Shown: positions 16,651 through 24,491 of the stretch, piece after piece
Layout of the letters: each line of letters begins with the position of its first letter
How positions within the stretch are numbered: the stretch's first letter is position 1
From: Halobacteriovoraceae bacterium
GTDB taxonomy: Bacteria > Bdellovibrionota > Bacteriovoracia > Bacteriovoracales > Bacteriovoracaceae
Assembly (NCBI GenBank): GCA_018646195.1
Contig: JABGVH010000042.1
Span: 1-49,018, forward strand
Direction of reading: 5' to 3'
DNA length: 49,018 bases
Position numbers and translations under genes: made by a program
Notes under the pieces: generated by a model
Databases searched by the model: none
The model's input: only the letters and a program-made list of their open reading frames with translations
What the model was told of the DNA's origin: nothing

Positions 16651-17811
16651 ATGATTAAAAAGCTTCTGTTTATAGGCCTTACCCTCTTCAGCTCTCACGC
16701 TTGGAGCTATCCAAATTTTATTGGGTTTGGTTATAACGCCTGCCTTACTTGTCATTATAATCCCTACGGCAATGGGCCACTGACTGATTACGGCCGCGCA
16801 CTTTCCGCCAACGCCATTTCTGACCGCTTGATTCATTCCGATTCTAAAAGTGAAGAAGAAATCGCAACTAATTCAGGCTTTCTCTATTCAAAACCAAAAA
16901 ATCAATGGCTTCGCCCCTCAATAGATTACCGCGGGCTCTATTTAAAATCGAACTATCAAACCGACACAGAAGATAGCAAAATCATTCATATGGATGCCAA
17001 TCTCAATCTCGTTTTTAGATTAGGCCCGAAAGAAAATAAGGACAAATTCATAGCGGTAGGAACGGTTGGCTACGCCCCTGCCCCTCTCTCTAATCAAGAC
17101 AGTACCGAACCTAAGTACCGCTCACGTGAACATTACTTAGGGTATCGTATGAATGATAAGTGGGGTGTTTACGGTGGTCTGATGGACAAAATTTTTGGTC
17201 TTCGAATTCCAGATCATATAACTTATTCAAGAATTGCCCCGGCAGTTAGTCAAAATGATCAAACCCATGGCGTACTTCTTCATTATACAAAACCAGTTCT
17301 CGACTTTGGTGTCCAAGCTTATGTCGGCAATATGGCACAAGATGCTAACCTTCGACAAAAGGGTATAGCGACACAAGCCGAGTACTCAGTGACCGACAAT
17401 ACTCGAATTGGTGGATCTCTTTTTAATTCAAAATCAATCTTTTTAAAAACGTATGGCATGGCCTTTCATTCCCGTTCCCGCTTTGGAAAAGGCTCCAGCA
17501 TTATGGCCGAAGTTGGACAAGTTAATAAGAGCGCTGTCTCTGGCTCCAGTGATATCGATAGCCGTTATTGGTTAATTCAAAATCATATAAAGGCCAGCAG
17601 AGGACTTTATATCATTAATACCATTGAATATTTCAAGGCCAATATTAAGAAAAAAGAGGATAAGAGCATACGCTTTGGCCCGGGCCTTCAATACTTTCCA
17701 GGGCAAGGTTTAGAACTTCGTACCGATTTATACAACACCCGAGTCTTCAGTGAAGAGTCAGTATCTGACGATACTTGGGATATCACAGGGCAGTTACACT
17801 TATGGTTTTAA
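16651..17811 (+). CDS. Monohaem cytochrome c fused to an outer-membrane beta-barrel (Cyc2-like architecture)
   Basis: The 386-residue product has a signal peptide (residues 1-19). Within 12 residues of the predicted cleavage there is one haem motif, YNACLTCHYNPYGNG (Cys31, Cys34, His35), followed by GPLTDYGRAL. From about residue 75 to the end it alternates amphipathic strands and turns, and it finishes in LHLWF, the aromatic C-terminal signature of BAM-inserted barrels. N-terminal haem plus C-terminal porin in about 400 residues is the architecture of Cyc2 iron oxidases. Direct homology to Cyc2 is not shown, and the CLTCH...YGRAL segment may define another family. It overlaps the next gene by 10 bases. 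Confidence 0.65.
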   Translation: MIKKLLFIGLTLFSSHAWSYPNFIGFGYNACLTCHYNPYGNGPLTDYGRALSANAISDRLIHSDSKSEEEIATNSGFLYSKPKNQWLRPSIDYRGLYLKSNYQTDTEDSKIIHMDANLNLVFRLGPKENKDKFIAVGTVGYAPAPLSNQDSTEPKYRSREHYLGYRMNDKWGVYGGLMDKIFGLRIPDHITYSRIAPAVSQNDQTHGVLLHYTKPVLDFGVQAYVGNMAQDANLRQKGIATQAEYSVTDNTRIGGSLFNSKSIFLKTYGMAFHSRSRFGKGSSIMAEVGQVNKSAVSGSSDIDSRYWLIQNHIKASRGLYIINTIEYFKANIKKKEDKSIRFGPGLQYFPGQGLELRTDLYNTRVFSEESVSDDTWDITGQLHLWF

Positions 17812-18884
17812 GGTTCTTGAAATACCTATTTTTAAGTATCCTTATTTTAGGTAGTGCCCCACTATGGTCACAGAGTAAGTCGCAAAACTCTGCCTTTAGC
17901 CGGGCAAAGGCACAATTCAAACGCCAGGAATATGCTAAAAGTATACGCACTCTTCGAAATCAATTTAATTTTAAAAATAAGAGCACGCCCTACGGCGCTA
18001 TTCAGCTAGCAGCTTATGCTTATGAAAAATTAGAAAACTACTCTATGTCCCAATACCTCTATGGCTTTTTGATAAAAAGAAAATACCAGGCAAAAAATCG
18101 TTTGGTCATGCAACATTTTCGAAAGAATGGAGTTGAGGACCTACCAGAAGTCCCCGAAAAGCTGGCCTTCTATTACCATCACCGAGCAATGGCACTCAAA
18201 GAGCTTTACACAAAGAAACATGATGACTTAACTGCCCGCCGCCGCCTTCTTTTTTATAATACCGCTAAAATGTATGCTGAAATAGTTATGGAAAATGATG
18301 ACTACGATGACGATAGCGTTGAGGATATCCTGACCGACCTCAAGAAGTTTGCAGAAGCAAAAGAGCTTTCAATCTATAAAGGCAGCTGGTTTGCCAGCGC
18401 TTCTTATATTACTTGGAGAGATAAATTAACACTGGTTCTTCAAAGTGGGGCCAAGGCAGAAATTAACTCTACAAGTGAGGGCTGGTGTTTTGGAGGTGGT
18501 TACCAATATCAAAACGCAACATGGAATTTCAATGCCAATGCCTGCTATTCCTTTGCCAACGCTACCGTTGGAAATGATGCTTCTGCATTTAATTATTTTC
18601 AGAAAAATGTAGGTGTTAATGCTCTCTTCTTAGGCCCCGAAATACTGTATAGGCCAACTTCTGGAGAGGTGGCAATTGGTATTGCCACACCAATAGTCGT
18701 TCGCTCTGGAGATTATACTGACCCACCAAGCGGCTTTTCTCTCGAAGATACTAGTATATTTACTTTCGGTTATTTCCTGGTTGCAAGATACCATTGGAAC
18801 CAATTTGGGATGGCCAGTAAGTTAGGAAAGGTTGCAAAATTTTCCTCAAGTATGTGGCAACTTGAGCTACGTTACGATTTCTAA
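17802..18884 (+). CDS. TPR-like domain plus outer-membrane beta-barrel protein
   Basis: From the ATG at 17802 the product is 360 residues with a standard signal peptide (cleavage near APLWSQ). An upstream in-frame TTG at 17775 would only lengthen the n-region. Residues about 28-195 are helical and repeat-like (AKAQFKRQEYAKSIRTLRNQF, AIQLAAYAYEKLENYSMSQY), as in TPR proteins. From about 200 the sequence turns to amphipathic strands (GSWFASASYITW, GWCFGGGYQYQNATWNFNANACYSF) and ends in LELRYDF, a barrel-type C-terminus. The gene starts inside the haem-barrel gene, so the two are translationally coupled and probably work together at the outer membrane. Partner or scaffold role is inference. Confidence 0.65.
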   Translation: MVLRFLKYLFLSILILGSAPLWSQSKSQNSAFSRAKAQFKRQEYAKSIRTLRNQFNFKNKSTPYGAIQLAAYAYEKLENYSMSQYLYGFLIKRKYQAKNRLVMQHFRKNGVEDLPEVPEKLAFYYHHRAMALKELYTKKHDDLTARRRLLFYNTAKMYAEIVMENDDYDDDSVEDILTDLKKFAEAKELSIYKGSWFASASYITWRDKLTLVLQSGAKAEINSTSEGWCFGGGYQYQNATWNFNANACYSFANATVGNDASAFNYFQKNVGVNALFLGPEILYRPTSGEVAIGIATPIVVRSGDYTDPPSGFSLEDTSIFTFGYFLVARYHWNQFGMASKLGKVAKFSSSMWQLELRYDF

Positions 18885-18900
18885 GTTTGACTTTATTTAA

Positions 18901-19554
18901 TTAAAAAGACTTTAAAAATTTTGCCGGAGAGCCAATATAGATGCCCTTCTGGGTTATTGATTTAACGACGGTACTGCCTATCCCTACTAAAATTTCACTT
19001 CCGACTGTAACTCCATTAATAATTTTGACCCCGCTGCCAATATAACTATTTTCTGCAATTTTTACATTTCCTGAAATGGTGACATTCGAGCCAATTAAAT
19101 TGAAATCCTCTATTTCAGAATCATGAGAAATAACTGTATTGGGAAGAATCACACAATTATTTCCAATTTTACAGTTTGAAGTCAAAACAACCCCGGCCAT
19201 GATAAGACAATTTTCGCCAACCTGAGTTTGCGAAGAAACAACAGCACTAGGGTCTATAATAGTAGCAAGCCTAGCTTTTGGAAGGTTTAGTGAATCGAGA
19301 ACTGATTCTCTCTTTAAAAAATTATCAGGATTTCCTTGGGCCACTAAAAAATTTGCATCAGGATAATTTGCTATTTGATCACGGCCGCCGAGAATCTTTA
19401 CACCAGCATAAGATTGACCATGTAGTTTTTGATTATCATCAATTATGCCAACAATATTCCATCTCTTACTTTGGTCATTAATTCTCTCGATACAAGTGAT
19501 TGCCTCTTTTGTATTTCCCCCAAATGGGAAGAGAATGATGTCTTTTATACTCAT
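18901..19554 (-). CDS. PglD/NeuD-family sugar acyltransferase
   Basis: The 217-residue product has an N-terminal nucleotide-sugar-binding, Rossmann-like part (about 1-85, IILFPFGGNTKEAITCIERI, GIIDDNQKLHG, FLVAQGN) followed by a left-handed beta-helix of hexapeptide repeats (IDPSAVVSSQTQVGENCLI, KIGNNCVILPNTVISHDSEI). It ends with a GIGSTVVKSI...GSPAKFLKSF cap. The layout is that of PglD/NeuD-type enzymes, which acylate the amino group of UDP- or CMP-sugars. It is third in the transcript with the GT2 gene (20686) and the DegT gene (19582), so the DegT product is its probable substrate supplier. Confidence 0.8.
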   Translation of the reverse strand: MSIKDIILFPFGGNTKEAITCIERINDQSKRWNIVGIIDDNQKLHGQSYAGVKILGGRDQIANYPDANFLVAQGNPDNFLKRESVLDSLNLPKARLATIIDPSAVVSSQTQVGENCLIMAGVVLTSNCKIGNNCVILPNTVISHDSEIEDFNLIGSNVTISGNVKIAENSYIGSGVKIINGVTVGSEILVGIGSTVVKSITQKGIYIGSPAKFLKSF

Positions 19555-19581
19555 ATAACGGTCCCTCTAACCAAGGTCTAC

Positions 19582-20679
19582 CTATTTTGAATATTTTTTT
19601 ACTGCTTCAATAACTCGTTCGGCTTCATCTAGCCCCATACTGCCATGTATTGGGAGGCTCACTATTTTATCTTTAAGGGAGTTCGAAACTTTAAAGCTCT
19701 CACTACTGTGACCAAGGTCGCGATAGGCCGCAGTCGCTGGAATAGGACAAGGGTAATGAAGTCCACAATCGATCTCTTGATCATTGAGATACTTCATAAA
19801 ACCTTCTCGGTTTTCAATCTGGATTATATACAGATGATAAACAGAATAGGCATCTGGATGAATTTGGGGGGTGGTGAGGAATTCTCCAAGATTTTTTGAG
19901 TAGAGCTCAGCGCCTTCCCTTCGCCTTTTGGTCCAACCATCTAGGTATTTAAGTTTTACATCTAGTATTGCCGCCTGCATTCCATCTAAGCGGCTATTGA
20001 CTCCAATCACATCATGTTGATATTTCTTTGGTGAACCATGATCGGCATACACTCTAACATTTTCAGCAAGCTTTTCGCTATTAGTAACCACCATCCCACC
20101 ATCACCGTAGGCGCCCAGATTTTTACCTGGGTAAAAACTAAAACAGGCCAAGTCAGCAAAGGAGCCGACCATTTTATCTTGGAACTTAGCTCCGTGAGCC
20201 TGGGCACAATCCTCAATGACATAGAGACTATGTTTCTTTGCTATCTCCATAATTTTGTCCATCTGAGCTGGTTGGCCGTAGAGATGGACTGGCATTAGAA
20301 CTTTGGTCTTAGGGGTAATTTGCGCTTCAATTTGATCATAATCAATATTGTAGGTATCACTTAAGCAATCAACAAACTTCACCTTTAATTTAGCATTGGT
20401 AATCGCTTCAGCTGTAGCAAAAAAACTATTGGCAACAGTTATAACCTCATCACCATCATTTAGTTTTAGGGCCTTTAAGGCCAAGGTAATTGCATCTGTT
20501 CCATTGCCTACACCAACAGCATGCTTAACTCCTATGTACTGGCTGAAGTTTGAACAAAAATTATTAACGTATTTACCATTAATAAAGGCCGTTTCATTCA
20601 AAACATCTTGAATAACAGCATTAACTTCTTCTCGTATTTCATCATATTGTTTTCTTAGATCTACAAATTTTACTCTCAT
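19582..20679 (-). CDS. DegT/DnrJ/EryC1/StrS sugar aminotransferase (FdtB/QdtB-like)
   Basis: The 365-residue PLP enzyme has the family motifs VGNGTDAITLALKAL, VANSFFATAEAI, PVHLYGQPAQMD, VIEDCAQAHGAK and FYPGKNLGAYGDGG, with the PLP lysine at Lys186. The FYPGKNLGAYGDGG version is common in enzymes that aminate 3-keto dTDP-sugars (FdtB/QdtB/TylB-like). The step is transfer of an amino group from glutamate to a nucleotide-linked keto sugar. It lies between the GT2 and NeuD-like genes, with 6 and 27 bases to its neighbours, so the three probably make and attach one acylated amino sugar. Confidence 0.85.
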   Translation of the reverse strand: MRVKFVDLRKQYDEIREEVNAVIQDVLNETAFINGKYVNNFCSNFSQYIGVKHAVGVGNGTDAITLALKALKLNDGDEVITVANSFFATAEAITNAKLKVKFVDCLSDTYNIDYDQIEAQITPKTKVLMPVHLYGQPAQMDKIMEIAKKHSLYVIEDCAQAHGAKFQDKMVGSFADLACFSFYPGKNLGAYGDGGMVVTNSEKLAENVRVYADHGSPKKYQHDVIGVNSRLDGMQAAILDVKLKYLDGWTKRRREGAELYSKNLGEFLTTPQIHPDAYSVYHLYIIQIENREGFMKYLNDQEIDCGLHYPCPIPATAAYRDLGHSSESFKVSNSLKDKIVSLPIHGSMGLDEAERVIEAVKKYSK

Positions 20680-20685
20680 ATTTTC

Positions 20686-21621
20686 CTACTTAAGTTCGTT
20701 ATCAATAATATACATTGGTCTATTTCTTGTTTGATCAAAGTTTCGCCACAGGTATTCTCCAAGTAACGCCACAGAGATTAAAATGAGACTTCCAAAACTC
20801 GATACTGCAACTAATATTGAGGCCCAACCTTCGATTGGTATTTTTCCCATTATTTTGAGGATAATAATCAAGAAGGTAAATGCCGTCGAAACGACAAAGG
20901 TAGAAACTCCCACCCAAAAAATAAATCGAAATGGAATATTACTAACTGTAATGATCGTATCGTAGGCCAGCTTACTTAATTTTTTTACATCCCACTTACT
21001 TTTTCCTGCATAACGTTCAAAGCGTTGATAGTTGACATGGCCGACATCGCTGCAAAGGGAAAGAATAAGGACAAAAATATTTACATTTTTCTCATTACAT
21101 TCAACTATTGCATTTGTAATTTTTCTATTAATAAGAAAAACATCTCCCCCATTCATTGGGAAATTTTTCATTACAAATTTTGAGACAAATATATTGAAAA
21201 TAGAAGAGATTACTTTTTTGAAGAAAGGATCAGTTCTCGCCTGGCGATCACCTAAGACTACATCAAAGCCTTCTTCTGATTTTTTCATGAAATCAAAAAT
21301 AAGATCAGGTTTGGCCTGTAAGTCGGCACTAATTATAAAAGCAGATTCTCCTAAGCATTGATTAAGACCAGCGTAAATCGCCACATGACTACCTGAATTT
21401 CTCAAAAGCCTTATACACCTTAGCCAAGAATAGCTTTTTTTAATTTCCTCTAATTTTTCCCAAGAGCTGTCCCCTGAATGATCATCGACAATAATCACTT
21501 CTAGGGTTTTATCTTCAGAAAGTAGCTTTTCAACAACTATTTTTAGAGAATCAAACAGGGCGTCGATACATTCTTCTTCATTAAAGATCGGGATAATTAT
21601 GGATAAATCGACTTTTTTCAT
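20686..21621 (-). CDS. GT2 glycosyltransferase of the polyprenyl-phosphate (DPM1/GtrB-like) type
   Basis: The 311-residue product opens with LSIIIPIFNEEECIDALFDSL, the GT-A start, and has VIIVDDHSGDSSWE and IISADLQAKPDLI (the DxD-like metal site is AD here). Two C-terminal membrane helices follow, at about 230-255 and 265-290 (PFRFIFWVGVSTFVVSTAF and ILVAVSSFGSLILISVALLG). This is the layout of enzymes that place a sugar on undecaprenyl phosphate at the inner membrane. It is first gene of the minus-strand trio and is divergent from the acyltransferase gene at 21718. Confidence 0.85.
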   Translation of the reverse strand: MKKVDLSIIIPIFNEEECIDALFDSLKIVVEKLLSEDKTLEVIIVDDHSGDSSWEKLEEIKKSYSWLRCIRLLRNSGSHVAIYAGLNQCLGESAFIISADLQAKPDLIFDFMKKSEEGFDVVLGDRQARTDPFFKKVISSIFNIFVSKFVMKNFPMNGGDVFLINRKITNAIVECNEKNVNIFVLILSLCSDVGHVNYQRFERYAGKSKWDVKKLSKLAYDTIITVSNIPFRFIFWVGVSTFVVSTAFTFLIIILKIMGKIPIEGWASILVAVSSFGSLILISVALLGEYLWRNFDQTRNRPMYIIDNELK

Positions 21622-21633
21622 GTGTAATCTTAC

Positions 21634-21662
21634 TTGTTAAGAGCAGGTCATCATACTATTAT
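21634..21662 (+). promoter_or_regulatory. Predicted sigma70-type promoter of the acyltransferase gene
   Basis: TTGTTA (21634-21639) and TATTAT (21657-21662) are separated by 17 bases. Transcription would begin near 21669, giving a leader of about 50 bases before the ATG at 21718. Confidence 0.5.
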
Positions 21663-21717
21663 CTAGCCCTATTTTAAACCAATACTTAGAAAAAATGACA
21701 GAGAGAGTTAAGGGTCT

Positions 21718-22197
21718 ATGGAAAATTGTAATTTTATAAGTGATGATGTGGAGTTAGGTAAAGATGTAAGACTCACCAAGTTCCTTAACCTCTACGGTTG
21801 CAAAATTGGTGATGGAAGCCAAATAGGGCCCTTCGTCGAAATTCAGAAAAAGGCCACTATAGGCTGCCGCTGCAAAATATCATCCCATACCTTCATTTGT
21901 GAGGGAGTTTTTATTGGAGACGAGTCCTTTATTGGTCATGGCGTTGTTTTTGTTAATGATAACCACCCCAGAGCAGTGGCCGACAATGGCGAACTTGAGA
22001 AAGACGCTGATTGGAAAGGCCGCTTCGTCGAAACCCATATTGGAAAAAGGGTTTCCATAGGAAGTAATTCAACCATTCTAGGTGGACTTTCAATCGCTGA
22101 TGGAGCGCTTGTAGGTGCTGGAAGCGTAGTGACAAAAAATATCGGTAAGAATGAAATTTGGGCCGGAGTTCCAGCAAAAAAAATCGGGAACCGCTGA
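21718..22197 (+). CDS. Left-handed beta-helix N-acyltransferase (WbpD/WlbB-like)
   Basis: The 159-residue product is made almost wholly of hexapeptide repeats (DDVELGKDVRLTKFLNLYGCKIGDGSQIG and onward). It has the loop IGHGVVFVNDNHPRAV typical of WbpD/WlbB/FdtC enzymes, which acetylate the 3-amino group of nucleotide sugars, and the cap VGAGSVVTKNIGKNEIWAGVPAKKIG. Length fits single-domain members. Ribosome site AAGGG is close to the ATG. It is the only plus-strand gene between the two polysaccharide operons and converges on the DegT gene at 22199 with one base between stops. Confidence 0.8.
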   Translation: MENCNFISDDVELGKDVRLTKFLNLYGCKIGDGSQIGPFVEIQKKATIGCRCKISSHTFICEGVFIGDESFIGHGVVFVNDNHPRAVADNGELEKDADWKGRFVETHIGKRVSIGSNSTILGGLSIADGALVGAGSVVTKNIGKNEIWAGVPAKKIGNR

Positions 22198-22198
22198 G

Positions 22199-23440
22199 CT
22201 AATCGATTATTTCTTTTAATGATTTAACGACAAAGTCGAGGTCTTCCTGAGTCATCTGATGGTAGAGAGGCAAGAATATAGTATTGAGAGTTCTACTTTC
22301 ACTGGATTCTAATAATTTATTGCTCTGGCCGGCCAGGTAGGGAGTTTCTTGATGGCAACAGCCTATCCCTCTCTTGGCAGAAACCCCTTTCAATTTAAGT
22401 TTTTCAAGCAGCTCCAATGCAGTATTGGGTCCGGCACTATTAAAAAAAACCGGATAACTTTGCCAATTATATTTTTTATTGGGTGGCGCGAGCATAAGAG
22501 TAATAGACTTCATTGAAGAGAGTTGATCCTGATAGTAACCGGCCAATTCTCTTCTCTTAGAAATTATACTTTCTATTTTATTTAATTGAGCAATACCAAA
22601 GCAGGCCTGAATATCGCTAAGTCTAAAGTTAAAGCCTGTAGTAATGTAATTTTCGACAATAATAGACTTCGACTCATGTCTCTGTTGGTCGGTTACATTC
22701 ATTCCATGCTGCCTATACAACCTAAAGAAATCATCGTATTTCTTCGAGTTTGTAGTTAGCATCCCGCCGTCTCCGGTTGTTATAACTTTACGAGGGTGGA
22801 AGCTAAAGCAGGCAATTTCCCCTTGGGGTTTGCCGATCTTTTCAAATTGACCGTCCACTTCAATTTCACTGCCGATGGCACAGGCGGCATCTTCAACTAA
22901 GGGAATATTTAATTTTTTTGACAGTGCTACCAGCTCTACCAAGTCGGCCGGAACACCTATTTGATGGACAATTAAAAGCGCCGATAATTTTGCCTTTTCA
23001 TTCTTACTGTCATTTAGAGGACTTTCAACATTTTTAAGTAATTGCTGTCTATTCTTGTAATGGTAATCCCCATCCTTTACTTCAAATTCATTTGCAAGAA
23101 CCTCTTCTAAACAAGTTAAATCAATATTTAAATTGTCTGGGTCAATATCAACGAACACAGGTTCAGCGCCACAAAACCTGATGGCATTGGCGGTGGCTAT
23201 AAAAGTATGGCTGGTAGTTATGACGACATCTCCGGGAGATACTCCTACCGCCTTTAAGGCCATAACCAATGCACTAGTACAATTAGATACCGCACAGGCG
23301 TAATTTGAACCGACATATTTGGAAAACTGCTCTGCGAATCTTTTTACTTTGGGGCCTTGAGTTACCCAGCCGCTATTTATAGACTCAGCGACTTCCTCAA
23401 GTTCTTGGTGGTCAAAAAAAGGCTTCATTAATGGGATCAT
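22199..23440 (-). CDS. DegT/DnrJ/EryC1/StrS aminotransferase with an insertion
   Basis: The 413-residue PLP enzyme opens MIPLMKPFFDHQELEEV and has SNCTSALVMALKAVG, TSHTFIATANAI, VEDAACAIGSEI and CFSFHPRKVITTGDGGM, with the PLP lysine at Lys218. It is longer than the usual 360-390 residues because of an insertion at about 113-152 (EVLANEFEVKDGDYHYKNRQ to KNEKAKLS), between the strand with the VDID motif and the cofactor Asp. It is last in the run radical SAM - small protein - Gfo/Idh - epimerase - DegT. It probably aminates the keto sugar made by the Gfo/Idh enzyme (WbpE/WlbC-like), which the acyltransferase at 21718 could then acetylate. Confidence 0.85.
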   Translation of the reverse strand: MIPLMKPFFDHQELEEVAESINSGWVTQGPKVKRFAEQFSKYVGSNYACAVSNCTSALVMALKAVGVSPGDVVITTSHTFIATANAIRFCGAEPVFVDIDPDNLNIDLTCLEEVLANEFEVKDGDYHYKNRQQLLKNVESPLNDSKNEKAKLSALLIVHQIGVPADLVELVALSKKLNIPLVEDAACAIGSEIEVDGQFEKIGKPQGEIACFSFHPRKVITTGDGGMLTTNSKKYDDFFRLYRQHGMNVTDQQRHESKSIIVENYITTGFNFRLSDIQACFGIAQLNKIESIISKRRELAGYYQDQLSSMKSITLMLAPPNKKYNWQSYPVFFNSAGPNTALELLEKLKLKGVSAKRGIGCCHQETPYLAGQSNKLLESSESRTLNTIFLPLYHQMTQEDLDFVVKSLKEIID

Positions 23441-23447
23441 AGCTAAG

Positions 23448-24479
23448 TTACCCCTCTAGCCAAGGCTCAGAATCCAACTTATCCCAATTTATATCGGCAA
23501 GCTTTTCACTGCCTTTTACCATCTCGAGGTCTATATTTTCTTTAAACCAATCGATAGTTAATTGCATTCCCTCTTCAATATCCATCTCTGGGGCGGAAGA
23601 TACAAACTCTTTAAGTTTGGAGTTATCACCAAATAATCTAAGGACATCGCTTGGCCTACTTTTCAAAAAGACTGGGTCTAGCTCTCGACCGAGCTGCTTT
23701 GAAATAATTTTTGCAATATCAAGAACGCTCACTTCATTACCTTTACAGATATTGAAAATTTCTCCGCGGCATTGGTCATTTTCGGTTATCGCTATCAAAT
23801 GCCGAACTGTTTCTGTGACATAGGTGAAGTCTCTTGTCTGCTTACCATCACCAAAAATAGTCGGTTTCTCGTTTAAGAGGCCCATTAGAATAAAGCGTGG
23901 GATTACCTCTCCAAGCATTCCCTCCCAATGTTCACGAGGGCCGTAATTATTATGTGGCCGAGCTATAACGGTATTTAACCATCCAGATCGCTCAAAAACT
24001 TGGGTATAGTATTCGCCAGTTAGTTTCGATGCCCCATAAATGGTCTCAGGATTATAGGCGTAGTCTTCTTTCATCGGCACTTTTACCGCTGTTCCGTTTA
24101 CTTCTGAGCTAGAGCAATAAAGAAACTTCTGAACGCCATTGCCCTTGGCGGCCTTTAAGACATTTAAAGTTCCTGTAGTATTTACATCGTGAACGATGGT
24201 CGGTTGTTTTAGGCTTAATCGAACATTTCGAGTGGCCATATGAAAAACCACGTCGACTTCACTAAAAAGCGGATAAATCTCTTGGTAATTTAAAATACAT
24301 TGGTCAAAAATCTCAAGCTTCCCAGAAGCTGATGCTTGGGCGAGATTAGACTTTTTACCGCTAGAGAAATCATCAAGAACGATGAGCTGATTATTTTTTT
24401 CAATAAGTGCATCGACTAGGTGGGAGCCTATAAAGCCTGCACCACCGGTTACCAAAATTTTAAGATTACTTAATTTCAA
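23448..24479 (-). CDS. Extended SDR nucleotide-sugar epimerase/dehydratase
   Basis: The 343-residue product has an N-terminal NAD site, VTGGAGFIGSHLVDALI, an acidic strand end LDDFSSGKKSN, SSSEVNG with the catalytic Ser and YGASKLTGEYY with the Tyr-x3-Lys pair. It continues with VIARPHNNYGPREHW and a substrate-binding DFTYV segment. This is the UDP-glucose 4-epimerase-like class that acts on nucleotide sugars, but substrate cannot be set from sequence. The start is TTG with AGAGG 5 bases upstream. It lies 7 bases before the DegT gene and 12 bases after Gfo/Idh, in one transcript. Confidence 0.85.
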   Translation of the reverse strand: MKLSNLKILVTGGAGFIGSHLVDALIEKNNQLIVLDDFSSGKKSNLAQASASGKLEIFDQCILNYQEIYPLFSEVDVVFHMATRNVRLSLKQPTIVHDVNTTGTLNVLKAAKGNGVQKFLYCSSSEVNGTAVKVPMKEDYAYNPETIYGASKLTGEYYTQVFERSGWLNTVIARPHNNYGPREHWEGMLGEVIPRFILMGLLNEKPTIFGDGKQTRDFTYVTETVRHLIAITENDQCRGEIFNICKGNEVSVLDIAKIISKQLGRELDPVFLKSRPSDVLRLFGDNSKLKEFVSSAPEMDIEEGMQLTIDWFKENIDLEMVKGSEKLADINWDKLDSEPWLEG

Positions 24480-24491
24480 GAGGACCTCTAA

